Below, one piece after another: positions 39,201-53,692 of a stretch of DNA of 64,000 nt. A program made the position numbers and the translations under genes. The DNA lies in contig CANTAL010000099.1 of the NCBI GenBank assembly GCA_947650365.1, positions 62,001 through 126,000 on the forward strand. The letters are read 5' to 3'. Source of the DNA: Chamaelirium japonicum (lineage: Eukaryota > Streptophyta > Magnoliopsida > Liliales > Melanthiaceae). The notes beneath the pieces were generated by a model that was not told the DNA's origin, did no database searches, and saw nothing but the letters and a program-made list of their open reading frames with translations. Position 1 is the first letter of the stretch, and the number at the start of each line of letters is the position of its first letter.

Positions 39201-42200
39201 CGAATGAATTAGAATGGATCGTACAAATGAATTAGAATGGATCGTACGAATGAATTAGAATAGATTGTGCGAATGAATTAGAATGGATCGTACGAATGAT
39301 TTAGAATGGATCGTACGAATGAATTAGAATAGATCGTATGAATGAATTAGAATGGATCGTACGAATGAATTAGAATGGATCGTACGAATGAATTAGAAAG
39401 GATACATTCGTACAAATGAATTAGAATGGATCGTACGAATGAATTAGAGTGGATACGTTCGTGCAAAAGAATTAGAATGGATTGTATGAATGAATTAAAA
39501 TGGATCATACGAATGAATTAGAATGGATCGTATGAATGAAATAGGATGGATTAGAATGAATTAGAATGGATCGTATGAATGAATTAGAATGGATCATACG
39601 AATGAAATAGAATGGATTCGCACAAATGTATCCATTCTAATTCAATGGATCGTGCGAATGAATTAGAATGGATCGTACGAATGAATTAGAATGGCTCATA
39701 CGAAGGAATTAGAATGGATCGTACGAATGAATTAGAATGGATCTTACGAATGAATTAGAATGGATCGTACTAATGAATTAGAATAGATTGTGCGAATGAA
39801 TTAGAATGGATCATACGAATAAATTAGAATGGATCGTACGAATGAACTAGAATGAATTAGAATGGATCGTACGAATGAATTAGAATGGATCGTACGAATG
39901 AAATAGAATGGATCGTATGAATGAATTAGAATGGATCGTGCGAATAAATTAGAATGGATCGTACGAATGAAATAGAATGGATTCGCACGAATGTATCCAT
40001 TCTAATTCAATGGATCGTGCGAATGAATTAGAATGGATCGTACGAAGGAATTAGAATGGATCGTACGAATGAATTAGAATGGATCGTACGAATGAATTAG
40101 CATGGATCGTACGAAGGAATTAGAATGGATCGTACGAATGAATTAGAGTTAATACATTCGTGTGAATGAATTAAAATGGATAATACGAATGAATTAGAAT
40201 GGATTGTATGAATGAATTAGAATGGATCGTGCGAATGAATTAGAGTTGATACATTCGTGTGAATGAATTAAAATGGATAATACGAATGAATTAGAATGGA
40301 TTGTATGCATGAATTAGAATGGATCGTACGAATGAAATAGAATGGATCGTACGAATGTATTGGAATGGATCGTACGAATGGATTAAAATGGATCGTGCGA
40401 ATGAATTAGAATGGGTCGTACGAATGAATTAGAATGGATACACGATCCAGATCTATTCTAATTCATTCGCACAATCTATTCTAATTCATTCGTAGGATCC
40501 ATTCTAATTCATTACTACGATCCATTCTAATTCATTCGCACGATCCATTCTAATTCATTCGTACGATCCATTCTAATTCATTCGCACGATCCATTCTAAT
40601 TCATTCATACGATCCATTCTAATTCATTCGCACGAATGTATCCATTCTAAATGAATTAGAATGGATCGTACGAATGAGTAAGAATGGATCGTGAGAATGA
40701 ATTAGAATGGATCATATGAATGAATTAGAATGGATCGTATGAATGAATTAGAATGGATCGTGCGAATAAATTAGAATGGATCGTATGAATGAATTAGAAT
40801 CGATCGTACGAATGAATTAGAATGGATCATGCGAATGAATTTGAATGGATCGTGCGAATGAATTAGAATGGATCGTACGAATGAAATAGAATGGATTGTA
40901 CGAATGAGATAGAATGGATCGTACGAATGACATAGAATGGATTCATTCATGCGAATGAATTAGAATGGATCGTACGAATGAGTAAGAATGGATCGTACGA
41001 ATGAATTAGAATGGATTGAATTAGAATGAATCGTATGAATGAATTAGAATGGATCGTACGAATGAATTAGAATAGATCATACGAATGAATCAGAATGGAT
41101 TGAATTAGAATGAATCGTACGAATGAATTAGAATGAATCATACCGTACGAATGAATTAGAATGGATCATACGAAGGAATTAGAATGGATCGTGCGAATAA
41201 CTTAGAATGGATCGTATGAATGAATTAGAATGGATCCTGCGAATGAATTAGAATGGATCGTACGAATGAATTAGAATGGATCGAACGAATGAATTAGAAT
41301 GGATACATTCGTGCAAAAGAATTCGAATGGATTGTATGAATGAATTAGAATGGATCGTGCGAATGAATTAGAATGGATCGTACGAATGAATTAGAATGGA
41401 TACATTCGTGCGAATGAATTAGAATGGATCGTATGAATGAATTAGATTGGACCGTATGCATGAATTAGAATGGATCGTGCGAATGAATTAGAATGGATCG
41501 TACGAATAAATTAGAATGGATTGAACGAATGAATTAGAATGGATCGTACGAATGAGTAAGAATGGATCGTACGAATGAATTAGAATGGATCGTACGAATG
41601 AATTAGAATGGATCGTAAGAATGTATCTCATTCGTACAATCCATTCTAATTCAATCCATTCTAATTCATTCGTACGATCCATTCTAATTCATTCGTACGA
41701 TCCATTCTAATTCATTCGTACGATTCATTCTAATTCCTTCGTACGATCCATATTCTAATTCATTCGCACGATCCATTCTAATTCATTCATACGATCCATT
41801 CTAATTTATTCGCACAATCCATTCTAATTCATTCATACGATCCATTCTAATTCCTTCGTACGATCCATTCTAATTCATTCGTACGATCCATTCTAATTCA
41901 TTCGTACGATCCATTCTAATTCCCTCGTACGATCCATTCTAATTCATTCGTACGATCCATTCTAATTCACTCGCACGATCCATTGAATTATAATGGATAC
42001 ATTCGTGCAAATCCATTCTATTTCATTCGTACGATCCATTCTAATTCATTCGCACGATCCATTCTAATTCATTCATACGATCCATTCTATTTCATTCGTA
42101 CAATCCATTCTAATTCATTCGTACGATCCATTCTAATTCATTCTAATTCATTCGTACGATCCATTCTAATTCCCTCGTACGATCCATTCTAATTCATTCG

Positions 42201-45200
42201 TACGATCCATTCTAATTCACTCGCACGATCCATTGAATTATAATGGATACATTCGTGCAAATCCATTCTATTTCATTCGTACGATCCATTCTAATTCATT
42301 CGCACAATCTATTCTAATTCATTAGTACAATCCATTCTAATTCATTCGTACGATCCATTCTAATTCATTCGTACGATCCATTCTAATTCATTCGTACGAT
42401 CCATTCTAATTCATTCGCACGATCCATTCTAATTCATGCATACGATCCATTCTAATTCATTCGTACGATCCATTCTAATTCATTCGTACGATCCATTCTA
42501 ATTCATTCGCACGATCCATTCTAATTCATGCATACGATCCATTCTAATTCATTCGTACGATCCATTCTAATTCATTCGTACGATCCATTCTAATTCATTC
42601 GCACGATCCATTCTAATTCATGCATACGATCCATTCTAATTCATTCGTACGATCCATTCTAATTCATTCGCACGATCCATTCTAATTCATGCATACGATC
42701 CATTCTAATTCATTCGTACGATCCATTCTAATTCATTCGCACGATCCATTCTAATTCATTCGTACGATCCATTCTAATTCCTTCGTACGATCCATTCTAA
42801 TTCATTCGTACGATCCATTCTTACTCATTCGTACGATACATTCTAATTCATTCATACAATCCATTCTAATTCTTTTGCACGAATGTATCCATTAGAATGA
42901 ATTAGAATGGATCGTACGAATGAATTAGAATGGATCGTGCGAATAAATTAGAATGGATCATATGAATGAATTAGAATGGATCGTATGAATTTATTAGAAT
43001 GGATCGTGCGAATAAATTAGAATGGATCGTATGAATGAATTAGAATAGATTGTGCGAATGAATTAGAATAGATCATACGAATGAAATAGAATGGATCGTG
43101 CGAATGAATTAGAATGGATCGTACGAATGAATTAGAATGGATCGTATGCATGAATTAGAATGGATCGTGCGAATGAATTAGAATGGATCGTACGAATGAA
43201 TTAGAATGGATCGTACGAAGGAATTAGAATGGATCGTATGAATGAATTAGAATGGATCGTGCGAATGAATTATAATGGATCGTACGAATGAATTAGAATG
43301 GATCGTACGAATGAATTAGAATGGATCGTACTAATGAATTAGAATAGATTGTGCGAATTAATTAGAATGGATCGTACGAATGAATTAGAATGGATCGTAC
43401 GGATGAATTAGATTGGATCATATGAATGAATTAGAATGGATCGTATGAATGAATTAGAATGGATCGTACGAATGAATTAGAATGGATCGTACGAATGAAT
43501 TAGAATAGATTGTGCGGTTGAATTAGAATGGATCGTGCGAATGAATTAGAATGGATCGTACGAATGAATTAGAATGGATCATGCTAATGAATGAATTAGA
43601 ATGGATCGTGCGAATGAATTCGAATGGATCGTACGAATGAGTAAGAATGGATCGTGCGAATGAATTAGAATGGATCGTACGAATGAAATAGAATGGATTG
43701 TACGAATGAGATAGAATGGATCGTACGAATGAATTAGAATGGATACATTCATGCGAATGAATTAGAATGGATCATACGAATGAATTATAATGGATTCATT
43801 CATGCGAATGAATTAGAATGGATCGTACGAATGAGTAAGAATGGATCGTACGAATGAATTAGAATGGATTGAATTAGAATGAATCGTACGAATGAATTAG
43901 AATGGATCGTACGAATGAATTAGAATGGATCGTACGAATGAATTAGAATGGATTGAATTAGAATGAATCGTACGAATGAATTAGAATGAATCATACTGTA
44001 CGAATGAATTATAATGGATCATACAAAGGAATTAGAATGGATCGTACGAATGAATTAGAATGGATCGTACGAATGAATTAGAATGGATCGTACGAAGGAA
44101 TTAGAATGGATCGTACGAAGGAATTAGAATGGATAGTACGAATGAATTAGAATGGATACCTTCGTGCAAATGAATTAGAATGGATCGTACGAATGAGTAA
44201 GAATGGATCGTACGAATGAAATAGAATGGATCATAAAAATGAATTAGAATGGATCGTATGAATGAATTAGAATAGATACATTCGTGCGAATCCATTCTAT
44301 TTCATTCGTACGATCCATTCTAATTCATTCGCACGATCCATTCTAATTCATTCATACGATCCATTCTAATTCCTTCGTACGATCCATTCTAATTCATTCG
44401 TACGATCCAATCTAATTCATTCATACGATCCATTCTAATTCATTCGTACGATCCATTCTAATTCATTCGTACGATCCATTCTAATTCGTGCGAATGTATC
44501 CATTCTAATTCATTCGTACGATGCATTCTAATTCAATCGTACGAATGTATCCATTCTAATTCATTTGTATGAATGTATCCACTCTAATTCATTCGTACGA
44601 TCCATTCTAATTCATTATCACGATCCATTCTAATTCATTCGTACGATCCATTCTAACTCATTTATACAATCCAATCTAATTCATTCGCACGATCCATTCG
44701 CATTCACTCAAACGATCCATTCTAATTCATTTATATGATCCATTCTAAATCATTCGTACGATCCATTCTAATTCATTCGCACGATCCATTCTAATTCATT
44801 CATACGATCCATTCTATTTCATTCGTACGATCCATTCTAATTCATTCGTACGATCCATTCTAATTCATTCGTACGATCCATTCTAATTCATTCGCACAAT
44901 CTATTCTAATTCATTCGTACGATCCATTCTAATTCATTCGCACGATCCATTCTAATTCATTCATACGATCCATTCTATTTCATTCGTACGATCCATTCTT
45001 ACTCATTCGTACGATCCATTCTAATTCATTTGCACGAAGGTATCCATTCTAATTCATTCGTACTATCCAATCTAATTCATTCGTACGATCCATTCTAATC
45101 CATTCATATCCATTCTAATTCATTTGTACGATCCATTCTAATTCATTCGCACGATTCATTCTAATTAAATCCATTCTAATTCATTCGTACGATCCATTCT

Positions 45201-48200
45201 TACTCATTCGTACGATCCATTCTAATTCATTCGCACAATCCATTCTAATTCAATCCATTCTAATTCATTCGTACGATCCATTCTTACTCATTCGTACGAT
45301 CCATTCTAATTCATTCGCACAATCCATTCTAATTCATTTGCACGAAGGTATCCATTCTAATTCATTCGTACTATCCATTCTAATTCCTTCGTACGATCCA
45401 TTATGAATGAATTAGAATGGATCGTGCAAATGGATTAGAATGGATCGTGCGAATGAATTAGAATGGATCGTACGAATGAAATAGAATGGATTATACGAAT
45501 GAGATAGAATGGATCGTACGAATGAATTAGAATCGATTGTGCGAATGAATTAGAATGGATCGTACGAAGGAATTAGAATGGATCGTACGAATGAATTAGA
45601 ATGGATCGTACGAAGGAATTAGAATGGATCGTACGAATGAATTAGAATGGATCGTATGAATGAATTAGATTGGATCGTATTAATGAATTAGAATGGATCG
45701 TACGAATGAATTAGAATAGATCATACGAATGAATTAGAATGGATACTAATGGATCGTACGAATGAGTAAGAATGGATCTATTCTAATTAATTCATACGAT
45801 CCATTCTAATTCGTTCGTACGATCCATTCTAATTCATTCGCACGCTATTCTAATTCATTCGTAGGATCCATTCTAATTCATTCGTACGATCCATTCTAAT
45901 TCATAAGTACGATCCATTCTAATTCATTCGCACGATCCATTCTAATTCATTCATACGAATCCATTCTATTTCATTCATACGATCTATTCTATTTCATTCG
46001 TACAATCTATTCTAATTCATTCATACGATCCATTCTAATTCATTCGTACGATCCATTCTAATTCATTCGCACGCTATTCTAATTCATTCGTAGGATCCAT
46101 TCTAATTCATTACTACGATCCATTCTAATTCATTCATACGATCCATTCTTATTCATTCGTACGATCCATTCTAATTCATTCGTACGATCCATGCTAATTC
46201 ATTCGTACGATCCATTCTAATTCATGCGCACAATCTATTCTAATTCATTCGCACAATCTATTCTAATTCATTCGTACGATCCATTCTAATTCATTCGTAC
46301 GATCCATTCTAATTCATTCGCACGCTATTAGAATGAATTAGAATGGATCGTATGAATGAATTAGATTGGATCGTATTAATGAATTAGAATGGATCGTACT
46401 TATGAATTAGAATAGATCGTACAAATGGATTAGAATAGATCGTGCGAATGAATTAGAATGGATCGTGCGAATGAATTAGAATGGATTGTATGAAAGAATT
46501 AGAATGGATCGTGCGAATGAATCAGAATGGATCGTACGAATGAATTAGAATGGATCGTGCAAATGAATTAGAATAGATCGTATGAATGAATTAGATTGGA
46601 TCGTATTAATGAATTAGAATGGATCATACGAATGAATTAGAATAGATCGTACGAATGAATTAGAATGGATCGTACGAATGAATTAGAATGGATTGTACGA
46701 ATGAATTAGAATGGATCATACGAATGAATTAGAATGGATCTTATGAATGAATTAGAATGGATCGTGCGAATGAATTAGAATGAATCGTACGAATGAAATA
46801 GAATGGATTCGCATGAATGTATCCATTCTTATTCATTCGTACGATCCATTCTAATTCATTCGTACGATCCATTCTAATTCATTCGCACGATCCATTCTAA
46901 TTCATTCATACAATCCATTCTAATTCATTCGCACAATCCATTCTAATTCATTCGTACGATCTATTCTAATTCATTCGTACGATCCATTCTAATTCATTAA
47001 TACGATCCAATCTTATTCATTCATACGATCCATTCTAATTCATTCTAATTCATTCGCACAAATTAGAATGGATTAGGATGGATCGTACGAATGAGTAAGA
47101 ATGGATCGTACGAATGAAATAGAATGGATCGTATGAATGAATTAGAATGGATCGTACGAATGGATCGTACGAATGAATTAGAATAGATTGTGCGAATGAA
47201 TTAGAATGGATCGTGCGAATGAATTAGAATGGATCGTACGAATGAATTAGAATGGATCATGCTAATGAATGAATTAGAATGGATCGTGCGAATGAATTAG
47301 AATGGATCGTACGAATGAGTAAGAATGGATCGTGCGATTGAATTAGAATGGATCGTACGAATGAAATAGAATGGATTGTACGAATGAGATAGAATGGATC
47401 GTACGAATGAATTAGAATGGATACATTCATGCGAATGAATTAGAATGGATCATACGAATGAATTAGAATGGATTTATTCGTGCGAATGAAGTAGAATGGA
47501 TCGTACGAATTAGTAAGAATGGATCGTACGAATGAATTAGAATAGATTGAATTAGAATGAATCGTACGAATGAATTAGAATGGATCGTACGAATGAATTA
47601 GAATGGATCGTACGAATGAATTAGAATGGATTGAATTAGAATGAATCGTACGAATGAATTAGAATAAATCATACCGTACTAATGAATTATAATGGATCAT
47701 ACGAAGGAATTAGAATGGATCGTACGAATGAATTAGAATGGATCGTACGAATGAATTAGAATGGATCGTACGAATGAATTAGTATAGATTAAATTAGAAT
47801 GAATCGTACGAATGAATTAGAAGGAATCATACCGTACGAATGAATTAGAATGGATCATATGAAGGAATTAGAATGGATCGTGCGAATAAATTAGAATGGA
47901 TCGTATGAATGAATTAGAATAGATCGTACGAATGAATTAGAATGGATCGTACGAATGAATTAGAATGGATACATTCGTACGAATGAATTAGAATAGATTG
48001 TGCGAATGATCCATTCTAATTCATTCGCACGATCCATTCTAATTCATTCGTACGATCCATTCTAATTCATTCGCACGAATGTATCCATTCTAATTCATTC
48101 GTACGATCCATTCTAATTCATTCGTACGATCTATTCCAATTCATTCATAAGATCCATTCTAATTTATTCGCACGATCCATTCTAATTCCTTCGTATGATC

Positions 48201-49773
48201 CATTCTAATTCATTCGTACGGTATGATTCATTCTAATTCATTCGTACGATTCATTCTAATTCAATCCTTTCTAATTCATTCGTACGATCCATTCTAATTC
48301 ATTCGTACGATCCATTCAATTTCATTCGTACGATCCATTCTTACTCATTCGTACGATCCATTCTAATTCATTCGTACGATCCATTCTACTTCATTCGTAC
48401 GATCCATTCTAATTTATTCGCACGATCCATTCTAATTCATTCATACGATCCATTCTAATTCATTCGTATGAATCCATTCTAATTCATTCGTACGATCCAT
48501 TCTAATTCATTCATACGATCCATCCTAATTCATTCGCACGAATGTATCCATTCTAATTCATTCGTACAATCCATTCTATTTCATTCGTACGATCCATTCT
48601 TACTCATTCGTACGATCCGTTCGTATCCATTCTAATTCATTCGTACGATCTATTCTAATTCATTCGTACGATCCATTCTAATTCATTAATACGGATTCAT
48701 ACGATCCATTCTAATTCATTCATACAATCCATTCTAATTCATTCGTACGATCCATTCTAATTCATTCATACGATCCATTCTATTTCATTCGTACGATCCA
48801 TTCTTACTCATTCGTACGATCCATCCTAATTTATTTGCACGAAGGTATCCATTCTAATTCATTCGCACGATCCATTCTAAATCATTCATACGATCCATTC
48901 TAATTCATTCGTACGATCCATTCTATTTCATTCGTACGATCCATTCTAATTCATTCGCACAATCTGTTCTAATTCATTCATACGATCCATTCTATTCATT
49001 CGTACGATCCATTCTAATTCATTCGTACGATCCATTCTAATTCATTCGCACGAATGAATCCATTCTAATTCATTCGTACGATCCATTCTAATTCATATGA
49101 TCCATTCTAATTCATTCATAATGAATCGTGCGAAGGAATTAGAATGGATCGTACGAATGAATTAGAATGGATCGTACGAATGAATTAGAATGAATTAGAA
49201 TGGATCGTACGAATGTATTAGAATGGATCGTACGAATGAAATAGAATGGATCGTATGAATGAATTAGAATGGATCGTGCGAATGAATTAGAATGGATCGT
49301 ACGAATGAAATAGAATGGATTCGCACGAATGTATCCATTCTAATTCAATGGATCGTGCGAATGAATTAGAATGGATCGTACGAATGAATTAGAATGGATC
49401 GTATGAATGAATTAGAATGGATCGTGCGAATGAATTAGAATGGATCGTACGAATGAAATAGAATGGATCGTACGAATGAATTAGAATAGATTGTAAGAAT
49501 GGATTAGAATGGATCATACGATTGAGTAAGAATGGATTGTACGGATGAAATAGAATAGATCGTACGAATGAATTAGAATGGATCGTATGAATGAATTAGA
49601 ATGGATCGTGCGAATGAATTAGAATGGATCGTACGAATAAATTAGAATGGATCGTACAAAGGAATTAGAATGGATCGTACGAATGAATTAGAATGGATCG
49701 TACGAATGAATTAGAATGGATACGAATGGATCGTATGAATGAATTAGAATGGATCGTATGAATGAATTAGAAT
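36207..49773. repeat. Duplicated segment B' (13,567 bp)
   Basis: Second copy of 12341-26160. Relative to B it lacks 115 bp (five units) between 43419 and 43420, lacks 161 bp (seven units) at about 46865/46866, and has one extra 23-bp unit at 49381-49403. Base differences noticed: A36966 against G13100, T37201 against C13335, T40024 against A16158, T47474 against C23884, G47820 against T24230. Its orientation blocks follow those of B at the stated offsets, so they are not listed again. Confidence 0.95.
49381..49403 (-). repeat. One extra monomer in the second copy
   Basis: This single 23-bp unit of consensus type is present in B' but not at 25790/25791 in B. It is the smallest length difference between the copies. 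Confidence 0.9.
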
Positions 49774-50620
49774 GAATCGTACGAATGAGTAAGAATGGAT
49801 CGTACGAATGAATTCTAATTCGTACGATCCATTCTAATCCATTCTATTTCATTCGTACGATCCATTCTTACGAATGAATTAGAATGGATCGTATGAATGA
49901 AATAGATTGGATCGTTCTAATCCATTCGCACGAATGTATCCATTCTAATTCAATGGATCGTGTGAATGAATTAGAATGGATCATACGAATGAATTAGAAT
50001 GGATCGTACGAAGGAATTAGAATGGATCGTACAAATGAATTAGAATGGATCATATGAATGAATTAGAATGGATTGAATTAGAATGAATCGTACGAATGAA
50101 TTAGAATGGATCGTACGAATGAATTAGAATGGATCGTACGAATGAAATAGAATGGATCGTATGACTGAAATAGAATGTATCGTGCGAATGAATTAGAATG
50201 GATCGTACGAATGAATTAGAATGGATCGTATGAATGAATTAGAATGGATCGTATGAATGAATTAGAATGGATCGTGCGAATGAATTAGAATGGATCGTAC
50301 GAATGAAATAGAATGGATCGTACGAATAAATTAGAATAGATTGTGCGAATGGATTAAAATGGATCATACGATTGAGTAAGAATGGATTGTACGAATGAAA
50401 TAGAATAGATCGTACGAATGAATTAGAATGGATCGTATGAATGAATTAGAATGGATCGTGCGAATGAATTAGAATGGATCATACGAATGAATTAGAATGG
50501 ATCGTACGAAGGAATTAGAATGGATCGTACGAATGAATTAGAATGGATCGTACGAATGAATTCGAATGGATACGAATGGATCGTATGAATGAATTAGAAT
50601 GGATCGTGCGAATGAATTAG
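49450..50620 (-). repeat. Diverged duplication at about 850-bp spacing
   Basis: The rare marker ATTGAGTAAG is at 49521 and 50371 with matching flanks on both sides, including GTACGGATG/GTACGAATG followed by AAATAGAATAGATCG and, downstream, GATACGAATGGATCG. The two are similar but not identical. The same module also lies at 9922, 25908 and 26430, so it has been spread several times. Confidence 0.8.
49774..49955. repeat. Scrambled short inversions after copy 2
   Basis: Within about 180 bp the orientation changes minus, plus, minus, plus, minus (near 49811, 49870, 49912 and 49950), with units cut to partial lengths. It is the densest cluster of switches I saw, directly after the end of the duplication. 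Confidence 0.82.
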
Positions 50621-50855
50621 AATGGATCGTACGAATGAAATAGAATGGATTCGCACGAATGTATCCATTCTAATTCAATGGATCGTGCGAATGAATTAGA
50701 ATGGATCGTACGAATGAATTAGAATGGATCGTACGAATGAATTAGAATGGATCGTATGAATGACTTAGAATGGATCGTTCGAATGAATTAGAATAGATTG
50801 TGCGAATGAATTAGAATGGATCGTACGAATGAATTAGATAGGATACATTCGTGCG
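49956..50855 (-). repeat. Minus-orientation block
   Basis: Includes one plus unit near 50655-50680 and the second member of the 850-bp pair. Confidence 0.86.
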
Positions 50856-51190
50856 AATCCATTCTATTTCATTCGTACGATCCATTCTAATTCATTCGTA
50901 CGATCTATTCTAATTCATTCATACGATCCATTCTAATTCATTCGTACGATCCATTCTAATTCATTCGTACGATCCATTCGTACGATCAATTCTATTTCAT
51001 TCGTACGATCCATTCTAATTCAGTCGCACGATCCATTCTAGTTCATTCATACGATCCATTCTAATTCATTCGTACGATCTATATTCTAATTCATTCGCAC
51101 GATCCATTCTAATTCATTCATACGATCCATTCTAATTTTTTCGCACGATCCATTCTAATTCATTCGTACGATCTATTCTATTTCATTCGT
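50856..51190 (+). repeat. Plus-orientation block
   Basis: Older relative of part of 13960-14130 (shared CATTCGTACGATCAATTC and CTATATTCT units). Ends with a broken unit near 51191. Confidence 0.84.
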
Positions 51191-52140
51191 AAATGAATTT
51201 GGATCGTGCTAATGAATTAGAATGGATCGTGCTAATGAATTAGAATGGATACATTCGTACGAATGAATTAGAATGGATCATATGAATGAATTAGAATTGA
51301 TCGTTTGAGTGAATGTGAATGGATCGTGCGAATGAATTAGATTGGATCGTATAAATGAGTTAGAATGGATCGTACGAATAAATTAGAATGGATCGTGTTA
51401 ATGAATTAGAATGGATCGTACGAATGAATTAGAGTGGATACATTCGTACAAATGAATTAGAATGGATACATTCGTACGAATGAATTAGAATGGATCGTAC
51501 GAATGAATTAGAATGGATTGTACGAATGAATTAGAATGGATCGTATGAATTAATTAGATTGGATCGTATAAATGAATTAGAATGGATCGTACGAATGAAT
51601 TAGAATGGATCGTGCTAATGAATTAGAATGGATCGTACGAATGAATTAGAGTGGATACATTCGTACAAATGAATTAGAATGGATACATTCGTGCGAATGA
51701 ATTAGAATGGATCGTGCGAATGAATTAGAATGGATCGTACGAATGAATTAGAATAGATTGTGCTAATGAATTAGAATGGATCGTATGAATGAATTAGAAT
51801 AGATCGTACGAATGAATTAGAATGGATACGTACGAATGAATTAGAATTTTGAATTAGAATGGATCATACGAAGGAATTAGAATGGATCGTACAAATGAAT
51901 TAGAAAGGATACATTCGTGCGAATGAATTAGAATGGATCGTATGAGTGTGAATGAATTAGAATGGATCGTGCGAATGAATTAGAATGGATCGTATTAATG
52001 AATTAGAATGGATCGTGCGAATGAATTAGAATGGATCGTACGAATGAGTAAGAATGGATCGTGCGAATGAATTAGAATGGATTGTACGAATGAATTAGAA
52101 TGGATCGTACGAATGAATTAGAATGGATACATTCGTGCGA
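51191..52140 (-). repeat. Minus-orientation block
   Basis: The GAGTGGATACATTCGTAC series appears near 51431 and 51649, at about 218 bp. A related pair is near 56890 and 57178. Confidence 0.85.
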
Positions 52141-52600
52141 ATCCATTCTATTTCATTCGTACGATCCATTCTAATTCATTCGCACGATCCATTCTAATTC
52201 ATTCATACGATCCATTCTAATTCATTCGTACGATCCATTCTAATTTATTCGTACAATCCATTCTAATTCATTCGTACGATCCATTCTAATTCATTCATAC
52301 GATCCATTCTAATTCCTTAGCACAATCTATTCTAATTCATTCGTACGATCCATTCTAATTCATTCGCACGATCCATTCTAATTCATTCGCACGAATGTAT
52401 CCATTCTAATTCATTTGTACGAATGTATCCACTCTAATTTATTCGTACGATCCATTCTAATTCATTAGCACGATCCATTCAAATTCATTCGTACGATCCA
52501 TTCTAATTCATTTATACGATCCAATCTAATTCATTCATACGATCCATTCTAATTCATTCGTACGATCCATTCTAATTCATTCGTACAATCCATTCTAATT
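51820..52600. repeat. Third relative of the 34.6-35.4 kb module
   Basis: Starts with ATACGTACGAATG and a broken unit GAATTTTGAATTAG, comparable to GAATTGTGAATTAG at 34657 and 63478. It skips about 0.2 kb, then continues with GAAAGGATACATTC, GTATGAGTGTG (51940) and the same minus-to-plus switch near 52140. The following plus units also parallel 35069-35460. Confidence 0.82.
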
Positions 52601-53692
52601 CATTCGTACGATCCATTCTAATTCATTCACACAATCCATTCGATCTCATTCGTACAATCCATTCTAATTCAATCCATTCTAATTCATTCGTACGATCCAT
52701 TCTAATTCATTCGTACGATCCATTCTAATTCATTCGTACGATTCATTCTAATTCCTTCGTACGATCCATTCTAATTCATTCGTACGATTCATTCTAATTC
52801 CTTCGTACGATCCATATTCTGATTCATTCGCACGATCCATTCTAATTCATTCATACGATCCATTCTAATTTATTCGCATAATCTATTCTAATTCATTAGT
52901 ACGATCCATTCTAATTCATTCGTACGATCCATTCTAATTCATTCGTACGATCCATTCTAATTCATTCGCACGATCCATTCTAGTTCATTCATGCGATCTA
53001 TTCTAATTCCTTCGTACGATCCATTCTAATTCGTTCATACGATCCATTTTAATTCATTCGCACGATCCATTCTAATTCATGCATATGATCCATTCTAATT
53101 CATTCGTACGATCCATTCTAATTCATTCGCACGATCCATTCTATTTCATTCGTATGATCCATTCTAATTCATTCGCACAATCTATTCTAATTCATGCATA
53201 CTATTCCTTCTAATTCATTCGTACGATCCATTCTAATTCATTCGTACGATCCATTCTAATTCATTCGTACGATCCATTCTAATTCATTAATACGATCCAA
53301 TCTAATTCATTCATACGATCCATTCTATTTCATTCGTACGATCCATTCTAATTCATTCGCACGATCCATTCTAATTCATTCATACAATCCATTCTAATTC
53401 ATTTGTACGATCCATTCTAATTCATTCACACAAATGTATCAACTCTATTTCATTCGTACGATCCATTCTAATTAATTCGTACGATCCATTCTAATTCATT
53501 CGTACGATCCATTCTAATTCATTCGTACGATCCATTCTAATTCATTCGCACGATCTATTCTAATTCATTCGCACAATCTATTCTAATTCATTCGTACGAT
53601 CCATTCTATTTCATTCGTATGATCCATTCTAATTCATTCGCACAATCTATTCTAATTCATTCATACGATCCATTCTAATTCATTCGCGCGAA
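52141..53692 (+). repeat. Plus-orientation block
   Basis: Long plus run with a short local repeat of a CGATTCATTCTAATTCCTTCG unit near 52739 and 52785 (46 bp, two units). Ends at the 32-bp palindrome. Confidence 0.87.

Larger units (their letters stand above)
26176..49773. repeat. Large tandem duplication, copy 2 (A'+C+B')
   Basis: This 23.6-kb stretch is the second copy of 9668-26160. A' is at offset +16508 and B' begins at offset +23866, shifting to +23751 after a 5-monomer gap, +23590 after a 7-monomer gap and +23613 after a 1-monomer gain. The match stops at 49773, where copy 1 turns into the junction palindrome while copy 2 continues with minus-orientation units. Because it contains C, copy 2 may be closer to the ancestral unit (A-C-B), with C lost from copy 1; the reverse, insertion of C, cannot be excluded. 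Confidence 0.92.
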
